The translations under genes and the position numbers were made by a program. The notes under the pieces were generated by a model. That model ran no database searches, had not been told where the DNA came from, and saw only the letters and a list, made by a program, of their open reading frames with translations. Of a DNA stretch of 64,000 nucleotides, positions 48,943 through 62,928 are shown in pieces. This stretch comes from Whalleya microplaca (taxonomy: Eukaryota > Ascomycota > Sordariomycetes > Xylariales > Xylariaceae), in contig MU385714.1 of the NCBI GenBank assembly GCA_022497155.1, forward strand, positions 372,001 to 436,000. Direction: 5' to 3'. Numbering within the stretch: the first letter of the stretch is position 1; the number at the start of each line of letters is the position of its first letter.

Positions 48943-51900
48943 CTAAATCTCTGGACAACTCGAGTAGTAATCCAGATCTTTCTCTGAGATCTCAATCTCA
49001 GCGCGTTCCGCTTCAAGTTTAGCACGGGTTTCCCTGTCAAAGCTCTCAACATCGAAATCTAGCTTCGCATTCTGGGCGTGAGCACATCGTACATCCCCAG
49101 GTTCCTCGCTGAGCGCTCTTTGCCGTATATGCCTCTGTATTCTAGAGAAGGACCTATTCGCTTGCTGCAAGTTCTCAAACCCGCTGAGGAGCGGCCCATT
49201 CACATCCTCATCCAGGTGAGCCTCTGCGCGGTAGAGCCCCGTCTCCGAGTATCTGGGTCCTTGCACAGCACCGACAGCCTTGTCGGGATGGAGAACCAGC
49301 TGCTGATTGTCCAGATATCCCTTAGCCCTCGATGGACCAGACGGGTTGCTGTTATCATCGTCCGGGTGAGGTAAGTCTCCATGGGGTATGAATGGGCGTG
49401 GTCGTCGAATGCTCCTCTGTGCACCACTATCGAGTTGTATCTTCAAGGGTTCAGAAGCGATATAATCATCCTCCAAAGCCAGCAAATAGACTCTCCCACT
49501 GCCATCCCCGATAACTAATTTGGTATAATCTGGCGAGAAAGCACCGAACGTAATCGGTGCTGCCACCTCGATAAGATCTTTGACAAGAACCCCCTTGCCA
49601 TGTCGTATATTCCACACTTTAACTACACCGTCCGATGACCCAGTATAAAGGCGATCAGCGGTTGTGCCCCAGGCTGTAAATTTGACACCGACGTCCTCTT
49701 GTTCTCGGTCACCAAGAAGCTCCTCGACCGGATCTATATAATGGTTAGTCAGAGCCCGTAGTTGTCAGCTAACTTGGGAAAGGGGCTAAAGGCGTACCAC
49801 CGTGCTTCAAGATACACATAGGCCGGTCACTTCCAGCAGAGTCCCAGACGTATACTTTACCGTCAGTACAACTGGCAGTAACGTACGAGTACAAGGTGCT
49901 GTTCGGTCTAATTGTGAGCTCATTGATATCGATTGCGCTGCAATCAAGAGTCTTCACAGCACCGTACTGGCCAGTCTCGTTTAGTTCGAAGATGCGTATG
50001 TGAGTCCGTACGTATTCTTCGATCTTTTCAGACGTCTGTGAGGCCGAAGTCGCGGCCGCAAAACTCGACCGTCGAGGATGCCATGCAACCTCGAAGACAT
50101 TTTGAGTCGCCGCGCTATTGACCTTGACCTCAGTGTGCTTGATGGTATCCCAAAGACAGAGCTCTCCAGTGTCTCGCTTGTCTTCAGGGATTTCATTATC
50201 GTCATCACACAGACTGCGCGGAGAGTATCCAATAAGAAGAAGATGAGTCACACCGGGAGCTAGACCCCAGCGGATCGCAGCCGGGAAGTAAGCCCATTTG
50301 TCAGAGGGCACATAGTCTTCGCCGTGAACTCGTTTGCAAGAATACTCAGTGTATGTGTAACTGTCCATATAGGTCTTGCCACTGATGTCCTTGGTGACGA
50401 AATTATAGACCCGGACTGCTTTCGTAGGGACATCAGCACCTGTTGCTATCATGCCACCAGGATCCTCTGAGGCTACCACAAAATTAACCCGTCCGTCATG
50501 TGGCCAGGTGTCTACAAGCTCCATCGTTTCATCTCCCCTCGACTTCCAAACCTTCACGGTATTATCGAAACTCGACGTAAAAGCTAGACCACTTGAACGT
50601 GCGTAATCTGACGACACAACGGACGTAAAGAGCCAGGGGTCTTGGCTCTCTCTCATTGATTCCAAGGCGTTATCTCCATGTGACACAATAGGACGAGGTA
50701 TTCGATGATCAGGATATGCCCTTAATGTGTTTGAGATCGAAGACCCGAGCAGAAGGTTTCCTGGCTTATTGTATTGCTGGTTGTGAGAATCAGAATGCGT
50801 TGTTGTACCGCAAACAAAATAGGTATTGGAGAGCCAAGTGATAGTCATGATGTCTCCCGCGCAGTTGGTCCATTCGACCTTGGGTTCCATGAAGTCCTCC
50901 CTATTGCTCTTGAACGTGCTAGTGAAGTTTTGATAGACCCTCGTAGCACCGAGCCGGTTCCCGACAATCTCTCTTGATAGCAGCAACGATGGGACTTTGC
51001 TGGCCCGAGACACGTCACCTCGAGTATCGTGGTCGTCTGCCTCCAAGTACAATACCTTGGGCTCAGCAGCAATCCGCCTGTAATACAAATCGTCGAGGAA
51101 ATTGCTGACATCGCTTGCAGACCGTTTTAATATTGATAACGGAGGCCTTCGGTAGCCGTTGTACTGTCTAACATGAGTGTCGACGATACGACTGATAATG
51201 GTTTGCTCCCTCTTAACAAGACGATCCTTCTTGAGAATATGACGTATGTCTCGTATAATAGTTCGCGAGGGCCTGGATGCACTCTTGCCGTATAAGGCTC
51301 TCGCGAGGTATTGTAGGTATTTGAGTTCTTCATCACTGAAGTCGACGTGGAACGTCGTTGGACCGTCTAGCTCACTGGGTTGAAGGGCCAGTAGGGGTCC
51401 GCCCTGTGCTCCTGAAGTAACTTGCTGCCGTGCAGATGCGGTTAGGTATGGCCTTGAGGAAAGGCCGAACCATCTGTTCTTGATGTCAATGGGTGTGCCT
51501 TCCTTCTTGAATTCGTAAACTCGGCCTGATTGCCACTGAGATGCCTTCACTCTTGTACGGAGTTGCTGTGGTGTGATTACAGGCTTCCTCTTTACCCGAG
51601 TGCGAGGCGGAGGCGTCCAAATATCCTTAATCCTTTCGGAGTCTTCCAAATCATCAAGGAGATCCTGCTCGTCGACATTCCCCCCATTCCCCCCATGACG
51701 TGGTAGCTCATTTGAAACATTCTCGATAGAAGGGACAACAGAAGCAACATGCTGTCGTGGTGGCGTAGGGTTTGGAACGAGAGTGAGATCTGAGGCAGGG
51801 AATCGTCGGAACTCCTGGTGGACATTAGTTAGGCGACATTGTAGAATAGGCAGCATCACGAACATACAACGCCTTTTGTCAGTTCAGATACGAGGTTGCG

Positions 51901-52479
51901 AATTCGGGAAATTACATTGTCTTCCATCTCTGCAGGAAGGCGGCCATTGTTGTTGCGGAAATGCTGCTCGAACTCCTTATCCGCGATCCTACCAATGATT
52001 TTGCCGCCTAGTTTCTCGACATCGTAGACGTCCTTGTCGAGCTTGGCGACCTCGCGCTCGAGGTGTGGGAAGACTTGCGCTTGTAAGCACTTTGTGAGTA
52101 GTTTCTTGTCGGCCACGCTGGCCACGCTCGTGTCATCTTGGAGCTTTCGGCGCTTTGACGGACGGTCTGGATCATAACGTAAAGGAAAGGATGGGGAGCG
52201 CTGAGGCTGGGAAATATCGTCATGCCGAGCTGGATGTGACGGAAGACTGGTTTCTGTCGGTAGCGAGCGTGCAGCGGGTATTGCCGTTATGTGGTTGGAA
52301 TGGTGTCCGTTGATATTTACGCCAGGTATGAAACTGTATGCTAAGGAGGGTAATTTCGACGCGCCTACTTTTTGACCATGGCTCTCGTTTTCGTTGTTGT
52401 TGTCGTCATTGTCGTCGTCGAGCGTCAAATCTATAAAGTCCCCCTGCTGCGAATGCATCGCAAACGCGTCGACAGCCAT
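48943..52479 (-). CDS. Large WD40 protein with N-terminal SUMO-interaction-like motif
   Basis: Exons, minus strand: 52479-51868, 51814-49798, 49733-48943 (1,139 residues); introns 51867-51815 and 49797-49734 keep frame. N-terminus: a SIM-like hydrophobic core DFIDLT at about 14-19 followed directly by an Asp/Asn run, then a disordered region with basic patch RPSKRRK (nuclear signal), a helical segment near 150-200, and a basic region KRKPVITPQQLRTRVK. From about residue 400 to 960, WD40-type blades: FTSSFDNTVKVWKS, GMIATGADVPTKAVRVYN, ASCTDGKVYVWDS, LYTGSSDGVVKVWN. The last 180 residues are charged and partly helical. Architecture and size would fit the Raf1/DIM-9 group of CUL4-associated heterochromatin WD40 proteins, but that is inference without alignment. 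A generic WD-repeat nuclear protein is the safe reading. An AT-rich island lies immediately upstream. Confidence 0.88.
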
Positions 52480-52549
52480 GATGAAGTAGGGCGCGTTACG
52501 CAGCGATTCTAAAGCTGTTAAACTAGAGTGGCTAGATAAGGTGTGATAA

Positions 52550-53340
52550 AAGTGGAGACAATATTTAAATATAAAGTATTTACAGCTTATATATTTATTT
52601 TTAAAAAAGTATTTAAAAAATTAATAAACATTATTTTTATAAAATTAAAATTAATTTTTTTTAAATTTTTTTTATAATTATTATATAATATAACCGATAT
52701 ATTATAATTAAAAAATATTGTTTATATTATTTAAATAAAAACACAAAATTTATAATATTATTAGGCAATTTAAGTGAACATAAAGTGAAGTTATAACATG
52801 GGCAAAAAATAAACATCTTAAAATACGACGTGCGCCGCAAGCCATATAACCTCCAGTATTAGATATTAAGGTGCGACCTTAGTATTAGACATCCTTTTAT
52901 AAAGGTGTGGTGCAGTGGTAGCTAGGCTGTAATCCCGCTGTCACATCTCATGAAACATTCCTAAGATCTAATCCTTAATAAGGCAATATCTAATGGCCAC
53001 AAAAAACCGGACAAGTCGATAATGCTATAATACTCCCAAGTTCCAGCTACCATATAACACTTTAATTTTGCGAGGTATCTTGACGTGAGTGATAATAATA
53101 TCCCTAGGGAGAGCTAATTTTATAGCCATTTAATAAGATACTACATGTATCACAACGTAGTAGTCGACAAAGGTGTGGCTACATCAAGCCACATGGCTAT
53201 ATGCGTGATACCACAGCACATATAGGAACTAAAAGTGCAGTACAAATAGCTACTATATATAAGTAAAGGGGAGTACTTCAAGTATTTGAAGCTTTGAAAA
53301 TACGAATAATTAATAAGCTGTATAATATATTGATGATCAA
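52550..53340. repeat. AT-rich island, probably repeat-induced-point-mutation debris
   Basis: The core (52561-52760) is made of A/T runs with hardly any G or C, unlike the flanking genes or other spacers. In Pezizomycotina such islands are usually remnants of mutated transposable elements. No element can be named. Confidence 0.5.
52901..52985 (+). mobile_element. tRNA-like element with pol III A and B boxes (tRNA-derived SINE or decayed tRNA)
   Basis: TGGTGCAGTGG at 52908-52918 matches the tRNA A-box pattern TRGYNNARNNG exactly. GATCTAATC at 52965-52973 matches the B-box pattern GWTCRANNC with one mismatch. Start-to-start spacing of 57 bases fits a tRNA with a long variable arm or a tRNA-derived SINE. 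The anticodon arm and acceptor stem do not pair well by eye, so it is not an intact tRNA. Its position in an AT-rich island favours a decayed mobile element. Confidence 0.35.
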
Positions 53341-53622
53341 GGTGAATCCTCTCACTGTAAGCTAGCTAGCTCATCAAGAGGAGTAATATAAGTACAAAGT
53401 GCTGGAGCTGCATTACTAAGCAGACGGCAACAGCTCGTCTAGAAGTATATGGCCTAGCCCCAGCCGTAACACATACATGAATACATCAAAATCATCAATG
53501 GACCGATAAAAAGACAGCCAGGGACTTAGGTATATGTATATTTGACTTAGCTAGGTGCCATGTTTAATATACACAAAAAAGGCACAAGCTTAGTAGAGGT
53601 ATTGGAGAGCCAGGAGGGCAAC

Positions 53623-55865
53623 TCAGAGCCTTGGCTTCACGTGGGCGGTTTCCGCGTTGATCTCCGCGTACATGCGGTCGATATCCGCTTTGAACTTCCT
53701 AGCCGTTTGGGGTCTCTTGAGTTTCAGGCTGTGAATGCTTATGTCAGCAGGAATAGTCGGGTTGGGGGCGGGAGCAGAACTTACGTTGGGGTCAAGAGCT
53801 CGTTCTCGACGGTGAATGGCTCGATGTCTAGGAGGCAATTGCGCACCCGCTCGTATCCGTTGAACTTGTGCTTCTTGCCGATGGCGTCGAGCTGCTTCAA
53901 AAAGGCCTTGACCACTTGAGGGTCCTGGGCGGCCGCCTTGATGGCTGCCAGGTCCTCGGGGGTGATGTCTCGCTTCAGAATCTTGCTTGCGAATGGGGCA
54001 AACGTAAGCGGGTTCACACCAAAGATAGCAACCAGCGTCGATTGGCTCGGCTCGCCGTGGACGTAAGCGGTGGCTACCAAGTTTGAACTGCCCATGTAGA
54101 CGTTCTCGATGCGCTCGGGTGAGATATATTCTCCTTGGGACAGCTTGAGGACATTCTTCTTGCGATCAATAATCTTGACACGACCCAGCTCATCAATCTC
54201 GGCGATATCGCCGGTATGGAACCAGCCATCAGGCTCGAGGGCCTTCTTGGTCTCTTCTTCGTTCTTATAGTACTCGCGGAATATTAAGGGGCCGCGCAGC
54301 AGCAGCTCTCCTCGCGGGCGAGGCTTATCCGTGACGTAATAGTCAAGATCGGGCTGAGATTCCAAACAGAGCTCTGTGCCGGGTAGTGGATTACCGACGT
54401 TACCTATTGAGAAATCGTCTGCGGCCTGGAAAGATGCTGCCGCATATGACTCGGTGAGACCATAGCCTTGACCAAAATTGTTGCCCAAGGCGGCCCGAAG
54501 GAAATCCTGAACGTCGGGGTCGAGTTGTGCGCTTCCACTCACCATATGGCGGCACCGATCCAAGCCGATGGCGGCCCGAACCTTAGGTGTCCAGATACGG
54601 TCATACAAGAAGTGTTTGTTATGCGCCTGGCCGGGCGGCAATCTCATGCTGGCCTTCTTCGCCGCGATAGCTCTTCGTGAGAGGGCACCTTTTACACCCT
54701 CGGCTTCAATAGTCTGTGCCCGGATGCCCATGTTAAACCGATTGAAAAGGCGGGGAACCGACATGAGGCCGGTTGGTCTGAGTAGTTTCAAGTCATCGAC
54801 TAGTTCCAGCACGTTCCCATGAAAATACCCTACAGCGGCGGCGGCCGCCAAGGCGCTTTGGTCTACCATGCGACCGTAAATATGCGCAACGGGTAAGTAC
54901 GATATATGGACATCCTTGCTGTCATACTGGCCACTAGAACGAGAACTCGCTACCGCTGCGACGGCGTTGGCCTGGGTCAGTACGACACCTTTCGGGTTGC
55001 CGGTCGTGCCAGACGTATAGTTGATGGTGATGATATCTTCCGGACGGGGAGGACGTATAGCGTGAGCGACCTTCGCACCGAGTTTCTCGACATCGCTCAA
55101 GGACCAGATCTGAACGCCGTGCTGAGCGGCGATACCGTTCAGCAGAGCCATCTTGGTGTATCCATCCTGCTCGCCGGCGTCCAGGGGATCCATACAGACG
55201 ATTAGCCTGAGCGTTGGTATCCGAGGCGCAAGAGCAAGAAGGGTTGGAACATGAGGCAGCGAGGTCACGACACAAGCGAGATCGGCATGCTTGATAATGT
55301 ATTCGGATGCATCGGGGCCGAGAGTTTCGTACAGAGAGACGGAAAAGAGCGATTGCGAAAGCAGGCCAAGGTCTTAGAAAATTAAGTTAGCAAATGCTGC
55401 AACTCTAGCCATGAGATAGAGATACTCACCCGCGATCTGCCATTCAGCTCGGTTCTGGCTCCAGAGGCCAACTCCATGGTTACCGGGCGGCACACCAATG
55501 CGACGATGGAGCTCGTAGATGCCGGACCCGAAGTTCTTGGCCCGGGCAGCCACCTCGGCGTACGTCTGCCATTCATAATAATTCTCCCATTGTTTAGTTG
55601 TCGGGTTCCACGGCCGGGTGCCTAGACATTTGTTGTTGGGATACCGCCTGACGGTGTCCTGGAACAGGTCGTGAAAGGTGCGAATTTCGGGAACGTAGGT
55701 ATCTAGCAGAGGTTTATCTTGGAACCGCCAATGGCGGTAAATGGCGGACCGGCCCTCCTTTTCGGTACCGGGGACGGGCAGCGCGTAAGGCGCGCCGGGA
55801 GGGGGAGAGGCTGATATTTGTTTGATGTACGCAGCAGTCTGCAAGTCGGGGCCAATTCCAGACAT
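53623..55865 (-). CDS. Long-chain acyl-CoA synthetase (AMP-binding)
   Basis: Activates long-chain fatty acids to acyl-CoA through an acyl-AMP. Exons, minus strand: 55865-55430, 55372-53785, 53728-53623 (709 residues, usual for fungal Faa-type enzymes). Introns 55429-55373 and 53784-53729. ANL-superfamily motifs: the P-loop-like INYTSGTTGNPKGVV at about 262-276, GYGLTESYAA, the GWFHTGDIAEID signature, and DRKKNVLKLSQGEYISPERI. The N-terminal domain has SLYETLGPDA and EYIIKHAD, typical of long-chain forms. The protein ends KPRL; the final PRL resembles a weak type-1 peroxisomal signal, so a peroxisomal isoform is possible but not shown. No N-terminal membrane anchor is evident. The gene sits alone; its 3' end faces the AT-rich island. 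Confidence 0.95.
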
Positions 55866-58842
55866 CCTGTTGCGTCGGACCGAGGAGTCGGGAACCAGTG
55901 ACAGAGCCCGTAGGAGTAAATAATAAGTATTAGGTATCTAACGGGATTCCACGGGAGCTGACGGGAGCTGACGTGGGATTGGTAGCGAGGGCTGGTTCTC
56001 AATTAACCTTCCCCAAACACGCCTATGAGATGCAAGCAATAAACTGCAAAACTGCCCGTAGCAGGACCAACAGCAGGACGCGAGAGGGAGGCAAGCGAGC
56101 AAGGGATCAGGTACGGTATGCAGGTATGTACAGTGGGAGAGGGTCTACGTGCAATTTCGGTTGCTACACACGTGCCAGGTACTTCCGAATACAGCCAGAA
56201 AGTTGCAGAAGGTGAAAGGAAGCGAAAGGTATCTGAATATGCGCTCCTGTTGACTTTAAGGACAATTCTAAGGGACGTCGAAGGATGTTAAAGATGCAAG
56301 CTAACGAAGGGTCTACTACGTATTATGGAGGAGCCGAGGTTCCTAGGCCTGCTAGTGCCCATTCCCGTATAGTTGACCTCGGAGCAAGCTGCTAATCGTT
56401 GGGCTCATTGGCTGGAATGACAGAGGTTAAGCGTCTTCTGATGTCATGCTCATGTGCGCAAATGGTTTATCGCATTCATTTCCGTGTATCGTCGAATGCG
56501 ACTAATAACTATCATTTTAAAGTTTAAGCATAGCAAGCTCGTTGAGGAGAGACGACTGTCATCGGATCTTCAGTTTAGTTACAATACGCTTGTCAGACTT
56601 TCAGCTCTGGCGCTCTAAGTGGTGATTATGTTGTCTATAAAACTTAGTTTTATAATTTGACTTTTCGTGGCTTCACATGTCTGAGCAGCCCTGTAAGAAT
56701 ACATGTATCTGAAGACCGACGGGCATAAAGCTATAGTGTCCCAAACGGCGTGTCTTATTATACGCCTACGTGTACGTGTGCGAGCGACAATCGCTACTTG
56801 AGAGCGAACCGTTAAAAAGGGTCGGTGTAACTGAAAGCAGATAAGTTCCGTGGAGGCACTGCATACATATGAAAGCATCGAAGCTAGTAGTCTCCGCTCC
56901 GGACTAGAAGCAACCAATTCTCCATAAACCCCATGGTCCCCAGGTCGACGATTGTTCTCAGTGCAGAATAAGTCACAGCAAGTATTATACTAGCTTAAAC
57001 GTTTTTCTAAATGACCCAGCCAGTTGTGAGAAGATGCGAGCGATGATATATTGTTATAACTCCACCTAGACATGAACACAGCAGCACTTGTGTAGAATAC
57101 ATATATCTTGATTCATGGTAGCTCTCTGTAATGTATGACTTTGATCAAGCATGGTTCTAAGCTGGGTACATATATTGCATCGATGTTGTCTGAAAGACCA
57201 GCGGCCATTTGATATCTCACTTCATCTTATTGATGTATATGTATATACAGACTACCCCTCGGATAGTGTTTAATCCTATGATAAAGAGGTTTAATGGGAA
57301 AACTCCGCTGCAAGGCAGTATTTCAATACCAACAAGGTCAATCAAAGTAGTTCGAAAGCATCATTGTAAGACAATCACATTTTTATAATGTTGTTTTGAG
57401 ATTTTAAACAAATGCATAAAGTCATAACAAGATGCCACTAAATCAGATTATTGCAGTTGTTAGACCATATAGTCTACGTAATCTGTGTAACACATGTCCA
57501 ACGCGCTGAGCGTACTTGAAGCTTGAAGAGACAAATGTAGAAGCATCTATTTGTATGAAATAGGTCAAAAGGTAACGGGCGCATTGACAACTTGTATGGG
57601 CTCTGATTTGCCTTCTTGGCTAGTGTTTCTTTTCGCGGACGGTCGAGTTTCGAGGCGACTTGGCTTTGGCAGCCAAGGATGCTCTGATACAAACTCATCT
57701 CAGCTTCCAAAACGTGCAAGACCTGGATAGACAAACGTCAGTGCCTCTGATCCATTTTTGGATCAACTCCCCACAATCTCCGTTTCAACGATCTCATCCA
57801 TCTCGCTGCTTATCACTACTGCATGCCGATAAATAGTGTCTTTCAAGCCTTTTTACTCCGTCCGGGCCTGGACTGCTTGACTGCTTGGCAGATATCTAGA
57901 AACAAATCCCCAGACCTCGGAACGAGGATGGGAACACACCCATAATTAGACTGCAAAAAGCTGACGTGCCGGCACTCGGGCGTTTGCATGCAAGTCTTGT
58001 GCTTTTAATAGGTGAGTCCATTATAGGCGCGCGGCGTCTTTTAGCTTAGCAGCATTCGCTACCACCGCCTTATATGCAGGTCCTCTAATCTCACCCAAAA
58101 GAACTATGTATGCCTTGCAGCCCTAAAGAGAACGGATGCCCCTTTTATGATAATTTTTTTCGAATTATGATCAGTATATGGTTTTAGAAACTTAGAGCCT
58201 CAGACGACCAGCTCAGTACAAAGTATCATCTCTTGATAATTTAGAATTCTTGCCAGAGGATACTTCGCCAATATGTAGATAAGAAAGCAAGGGTGTCGGA
58301 GCTTAGGTAATAGATCTGGCAGTCTGGTCTTGGTTCGGCATTGAAAGGTTGTGTGGAGCATCGCGGTAGCGATTGGATGGCCTCACTAGGCTGTAGCACC
58401 CAGCATCCAATCTGTGCACGGCTCGTACATATCCCTGATCGTTCCTGTTTCATATAGGATTCAGAAGAGCGCATCACGGCTCCAAATGGGACGAAGATCA
58501 AGGACGGCTACATGCCGTTGCAACGGCCCCTGCACCAGTCACACAAGCATACGTTTTAAGCGTCCGGAGCTTGGTTATTAGCCAACGATTCCCGAGTTGC
58601 ATTGATGCAGTTCCCTCTAATATCTTGTTTTCGAATAGTATATGCCTGGTGCTCTTCCGTTCTTTGGATTTCTCTGTTCGGCTCTCTCTTCGTCTTGTCG
58701 TTTTCTGTTTCTGTAGTATACTTTTCGAATATCCCCATCGTCCCTTCGGCGCACTACTAGTAGTAGCGATTTATTAATGACAACCTCGACACACCGAGAC
58801 ACTCGTTTTCCTAACCGCCAGCCTCGATTCCCTGCCGCCAAC
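55866..58842. other. 3-kb intergenic region between divergent genes, no gene seen
   Basis: Upstream space of the acyl-CoA synthetase (minus) and the MARVEL gene (plus). Frames of 80-100 codons exist on both strands, all without domain, splice or composition support. Mildly AT-rich; no repeat or RNA gene recognised. Confidence 0.5.
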
Positions 58843-59454
58843 ATGGTCGCCTCCAACGTTATTATTCTCGGGCTCCGAGCTGCCCAATTATTCTTCGCAT
58901 TCATTGTTATGGGCCTGTCTGCCTACGGTATGTCGGTCTCAAGTCGTAGGGGAAGAAAAATAGGAGACTAATGATGAATTTAATACAGTTGCTAATTGGT
59001 ACAACGTGGATACCTTGACTTCGTCGCCCTCTCAGGTTAACTTCCTGCTATTCTCGTCACTTTTCACGATTCTGTCCGTGTCCTATCTTGAACTGGCACC
59101 GAGATTTGCCCCTCGAGGTATGTGAAGGAATAGAACACCATGTTCAAACTAGAAAGCTCACTCATATTAGTGTCTCACCCATATGCTGCCATGAGCCTCG
59201 AGATTCTTAATGCGCTCTTTTACTTCGGAGGTTTCATCGCCCTCGCCGTCTTTATGAGCAAGCTGCTCTTCTGCCGCGGAAGCGTGTGCGGATCAGCAAG
59301 GGCTGATATTGCCTTCGGTGCTTTCGAGTTCCTGCTCTGGACTGGCTCCGCCGTGCTGATGGGAAAGGACGTATTCAGCAAAGGGCTCCGCCGACCCAAT
59401 ACGCAGTCCCCTTTAAGCGCTCCTCAGATGAAGGAAGAGCCAGCGGTCGCATAA
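58843..59454 (+). CDS. MARVEL-like four-span membrane protein
   Basis: Small integral membrane protein of the fungal MARVEL type; members associate with membrane subdomains or the secretory route, and no specific function can be given. Exons 58843-58927, 58989-59117, 59171-59454 (165 residues); introns 58928-58988 and 59118-59170. Four hydrophobic segments: RAAQLFFAFIVMGLSAY, FLLFSSLFTILSVSYLEL, LNALFYFGGFIALAVFM, and FEFLLWTGSAVLMG. A short cytosolic tail (KGLRRP to EEPAVA) follows. The ATG at 58843 has A at -3 and G at +4 and starts just before span 1; an in-frame ATG at 58777 in poorer context would add 22 basic residues. A second frame stays open past the stop to 59579. Confidence 0.82.
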
Positions 59455-60849
59455 GCGGCGGCTACACCGATATCCCTCTGTCGCCCTACCGTCCGTCGCT
59501 CGACTATAAACCCGAGTCGGAGCCGGTTGGCGGTTGGGGCCAGGTCTACTTACACGTAGGCAAATGGCGAGGGGCTTAAGGCATACTTCATCAACCGATT
59601 TCTTGGGGAAGATTAAACGAGTCTCCAACGAGGGATATATACAAGATTTACTGTAGAGATGGGCATCTTACGGATGGCAGAGAAAAGAGGGACCACGGCT
59701 TCGTCTAGATGGCGAGCCGCCTGGTATGGGTATTTTTTAATGAAATAGGCCGAGTTAGGAGTTAAAGGGGTTCTTACGAGTTCAGTCGCAACGAAAGGGA
59801 ATTTGTTCGGCAGAGCCCGTTCAAAGGCGGAATGAGAATCAATATACCACCAATACTATTATTCAATACAGCTAGTCTGAGGGTCTATTTCACAATCAGT
59901 TGTTGATCTGATCATAATAGCAAATGAATCGCATCAGCCCTCCTTTCTACCACCGGCAACGAATCATCGTCTACCTGCGTGAGGACAGAAGTCAGCTAGC
60001 CTTACGCTAGCCTCTATAGTTCCGAATCCGTGGTACGTATGAGGTACAAACGAGGTTAGGACCCGACTTCCGTTTACCAAGACGAGTATAAAGGCTGTCG
60101 CAATCCGGGTATAAAATGATGTCTTGTTCTAGACAACCCCCACCATTGGACAGAACACCCCGCATTCACGGACTCAGCTGTTAGCCCCCCTATCTTGAAG
60201 TCGGGACGAAGTTGATTGTTTCTATCAAACGCATGAGATCATTTCTTACCGCCCATTGCAAAAATGTAAACAATTCAGAGTATGATGACGACTTGAGCTC
60301 TACAACGCCGTTCCCCGACTGTCGGAAATAGCAGGGGTGTTGGCGAGAATTGTCATACGTTTGCAAACCGCCCAATCATGGTAGAAATCATCCCACGATC
60401 TAGCCCCTCAAGATTCGAGGTTGCTGCCCACGTACATATACATGCCCATTTATGGAACTGCGCTCTGAAAATCCGACTTTCTGGCCGAACATGGATACTC
60501 AGCATCTCTTAGATCCCTCCCTCGTTGGAGTACATTAAATCCCTACAAGGCAAGTTCAGACAAAAGTAGTCGATGGCGTGCTTTGTGCGCCGACTCCACA
60601 ATCGTCTAAACGGGTTCCAAGACTGAGGGTTTGCGCCAGCCGCTGACCGAAAGCCGTCATACGGAGTGAGTAAGGATATAAAGTTCGGTGAATAAGAACT
60701 GCCGCGGTTCTCTCATCTTTGTGACTGTGAAACATATGTCTGCTTTTCGTAGTGTTACATCTTCTCATCGCGAGCCAAACTTATATCCACACCACTTGCG
60801 CAACCTCACCTTACCTTAGAATTGTTATATATAACTTAGACCAGTTGCA
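59455..60849. other. Intergenic, no gene seen
   Basis: MARVEL gene 3' UTR and promoter of the sulfhydrylase. A TATAAAG element lies near 60677, about 170 bp before the sulfhydrylase ATG. No credible coding frame. Confidence 0.55.
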
Positions 60850-62450
<1,601 letters not shown>

Positions 62451-62928
62451 GATTTTCGTTGGTGCGTTTGCATGATGGTTTTGCAGTAGTGAAATTATAT
62501 ACCTTAAGTAGCTATGAATGATTATACCCTTTATACCCTTTGATGATGAGGAGTTATGATTTGAATATCACCCGTTTGGTAACAAAAATGACTATTTATA
62601 TTTTCATATTAAAGAGTTGTCAGTTGTATAACAACTTTGCTATACTATATAGTTGAAGTCGTTGAGAACGAATCGTGTTGTGTGAAGTGCCAGAGTGCCT
62701 GGTGTAAGTCGCTTGTGGTGGATAACTGAGCCACACATTTCCACATTTACGCCTCTTCCGTCATTACCAAAGACTTCGTATAATCGACCTTCCTTTACCT
62801 ACACAACACCAACGAGCTACTATCGCAGCTCCAAAGCCAACATACATTGATCCTTCACACATCAACCGCCCGATTCCGCATCCACGAAACCACACGAACT
62901 CCACTTGAACCCAGTCCAACCAGCAACA
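62451..62928. other. Intergenic: sulfhydrylase 3' UTR and EMC7 promoter
   Basis: AT-rich 3' flank followed by the EMC7 leader. Antisense and alternative-frame open stretches from 62764 on are shadows of the EMC7 gene. Confidence 0.55.

Larger units (their letters stand above)
52480..53622. other. AT-rich intergenic region between the acyl-CoA synthetase and SIM/WD40 genes
   Basis: Starts 60 bp before the WD40 gene's ATG. 52550-52760 is almost entirely A/T; the rest is moderately AT-rich. No coding frame. Contains the tRNA-like element at 52901-52985. Confidence 0.65.
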
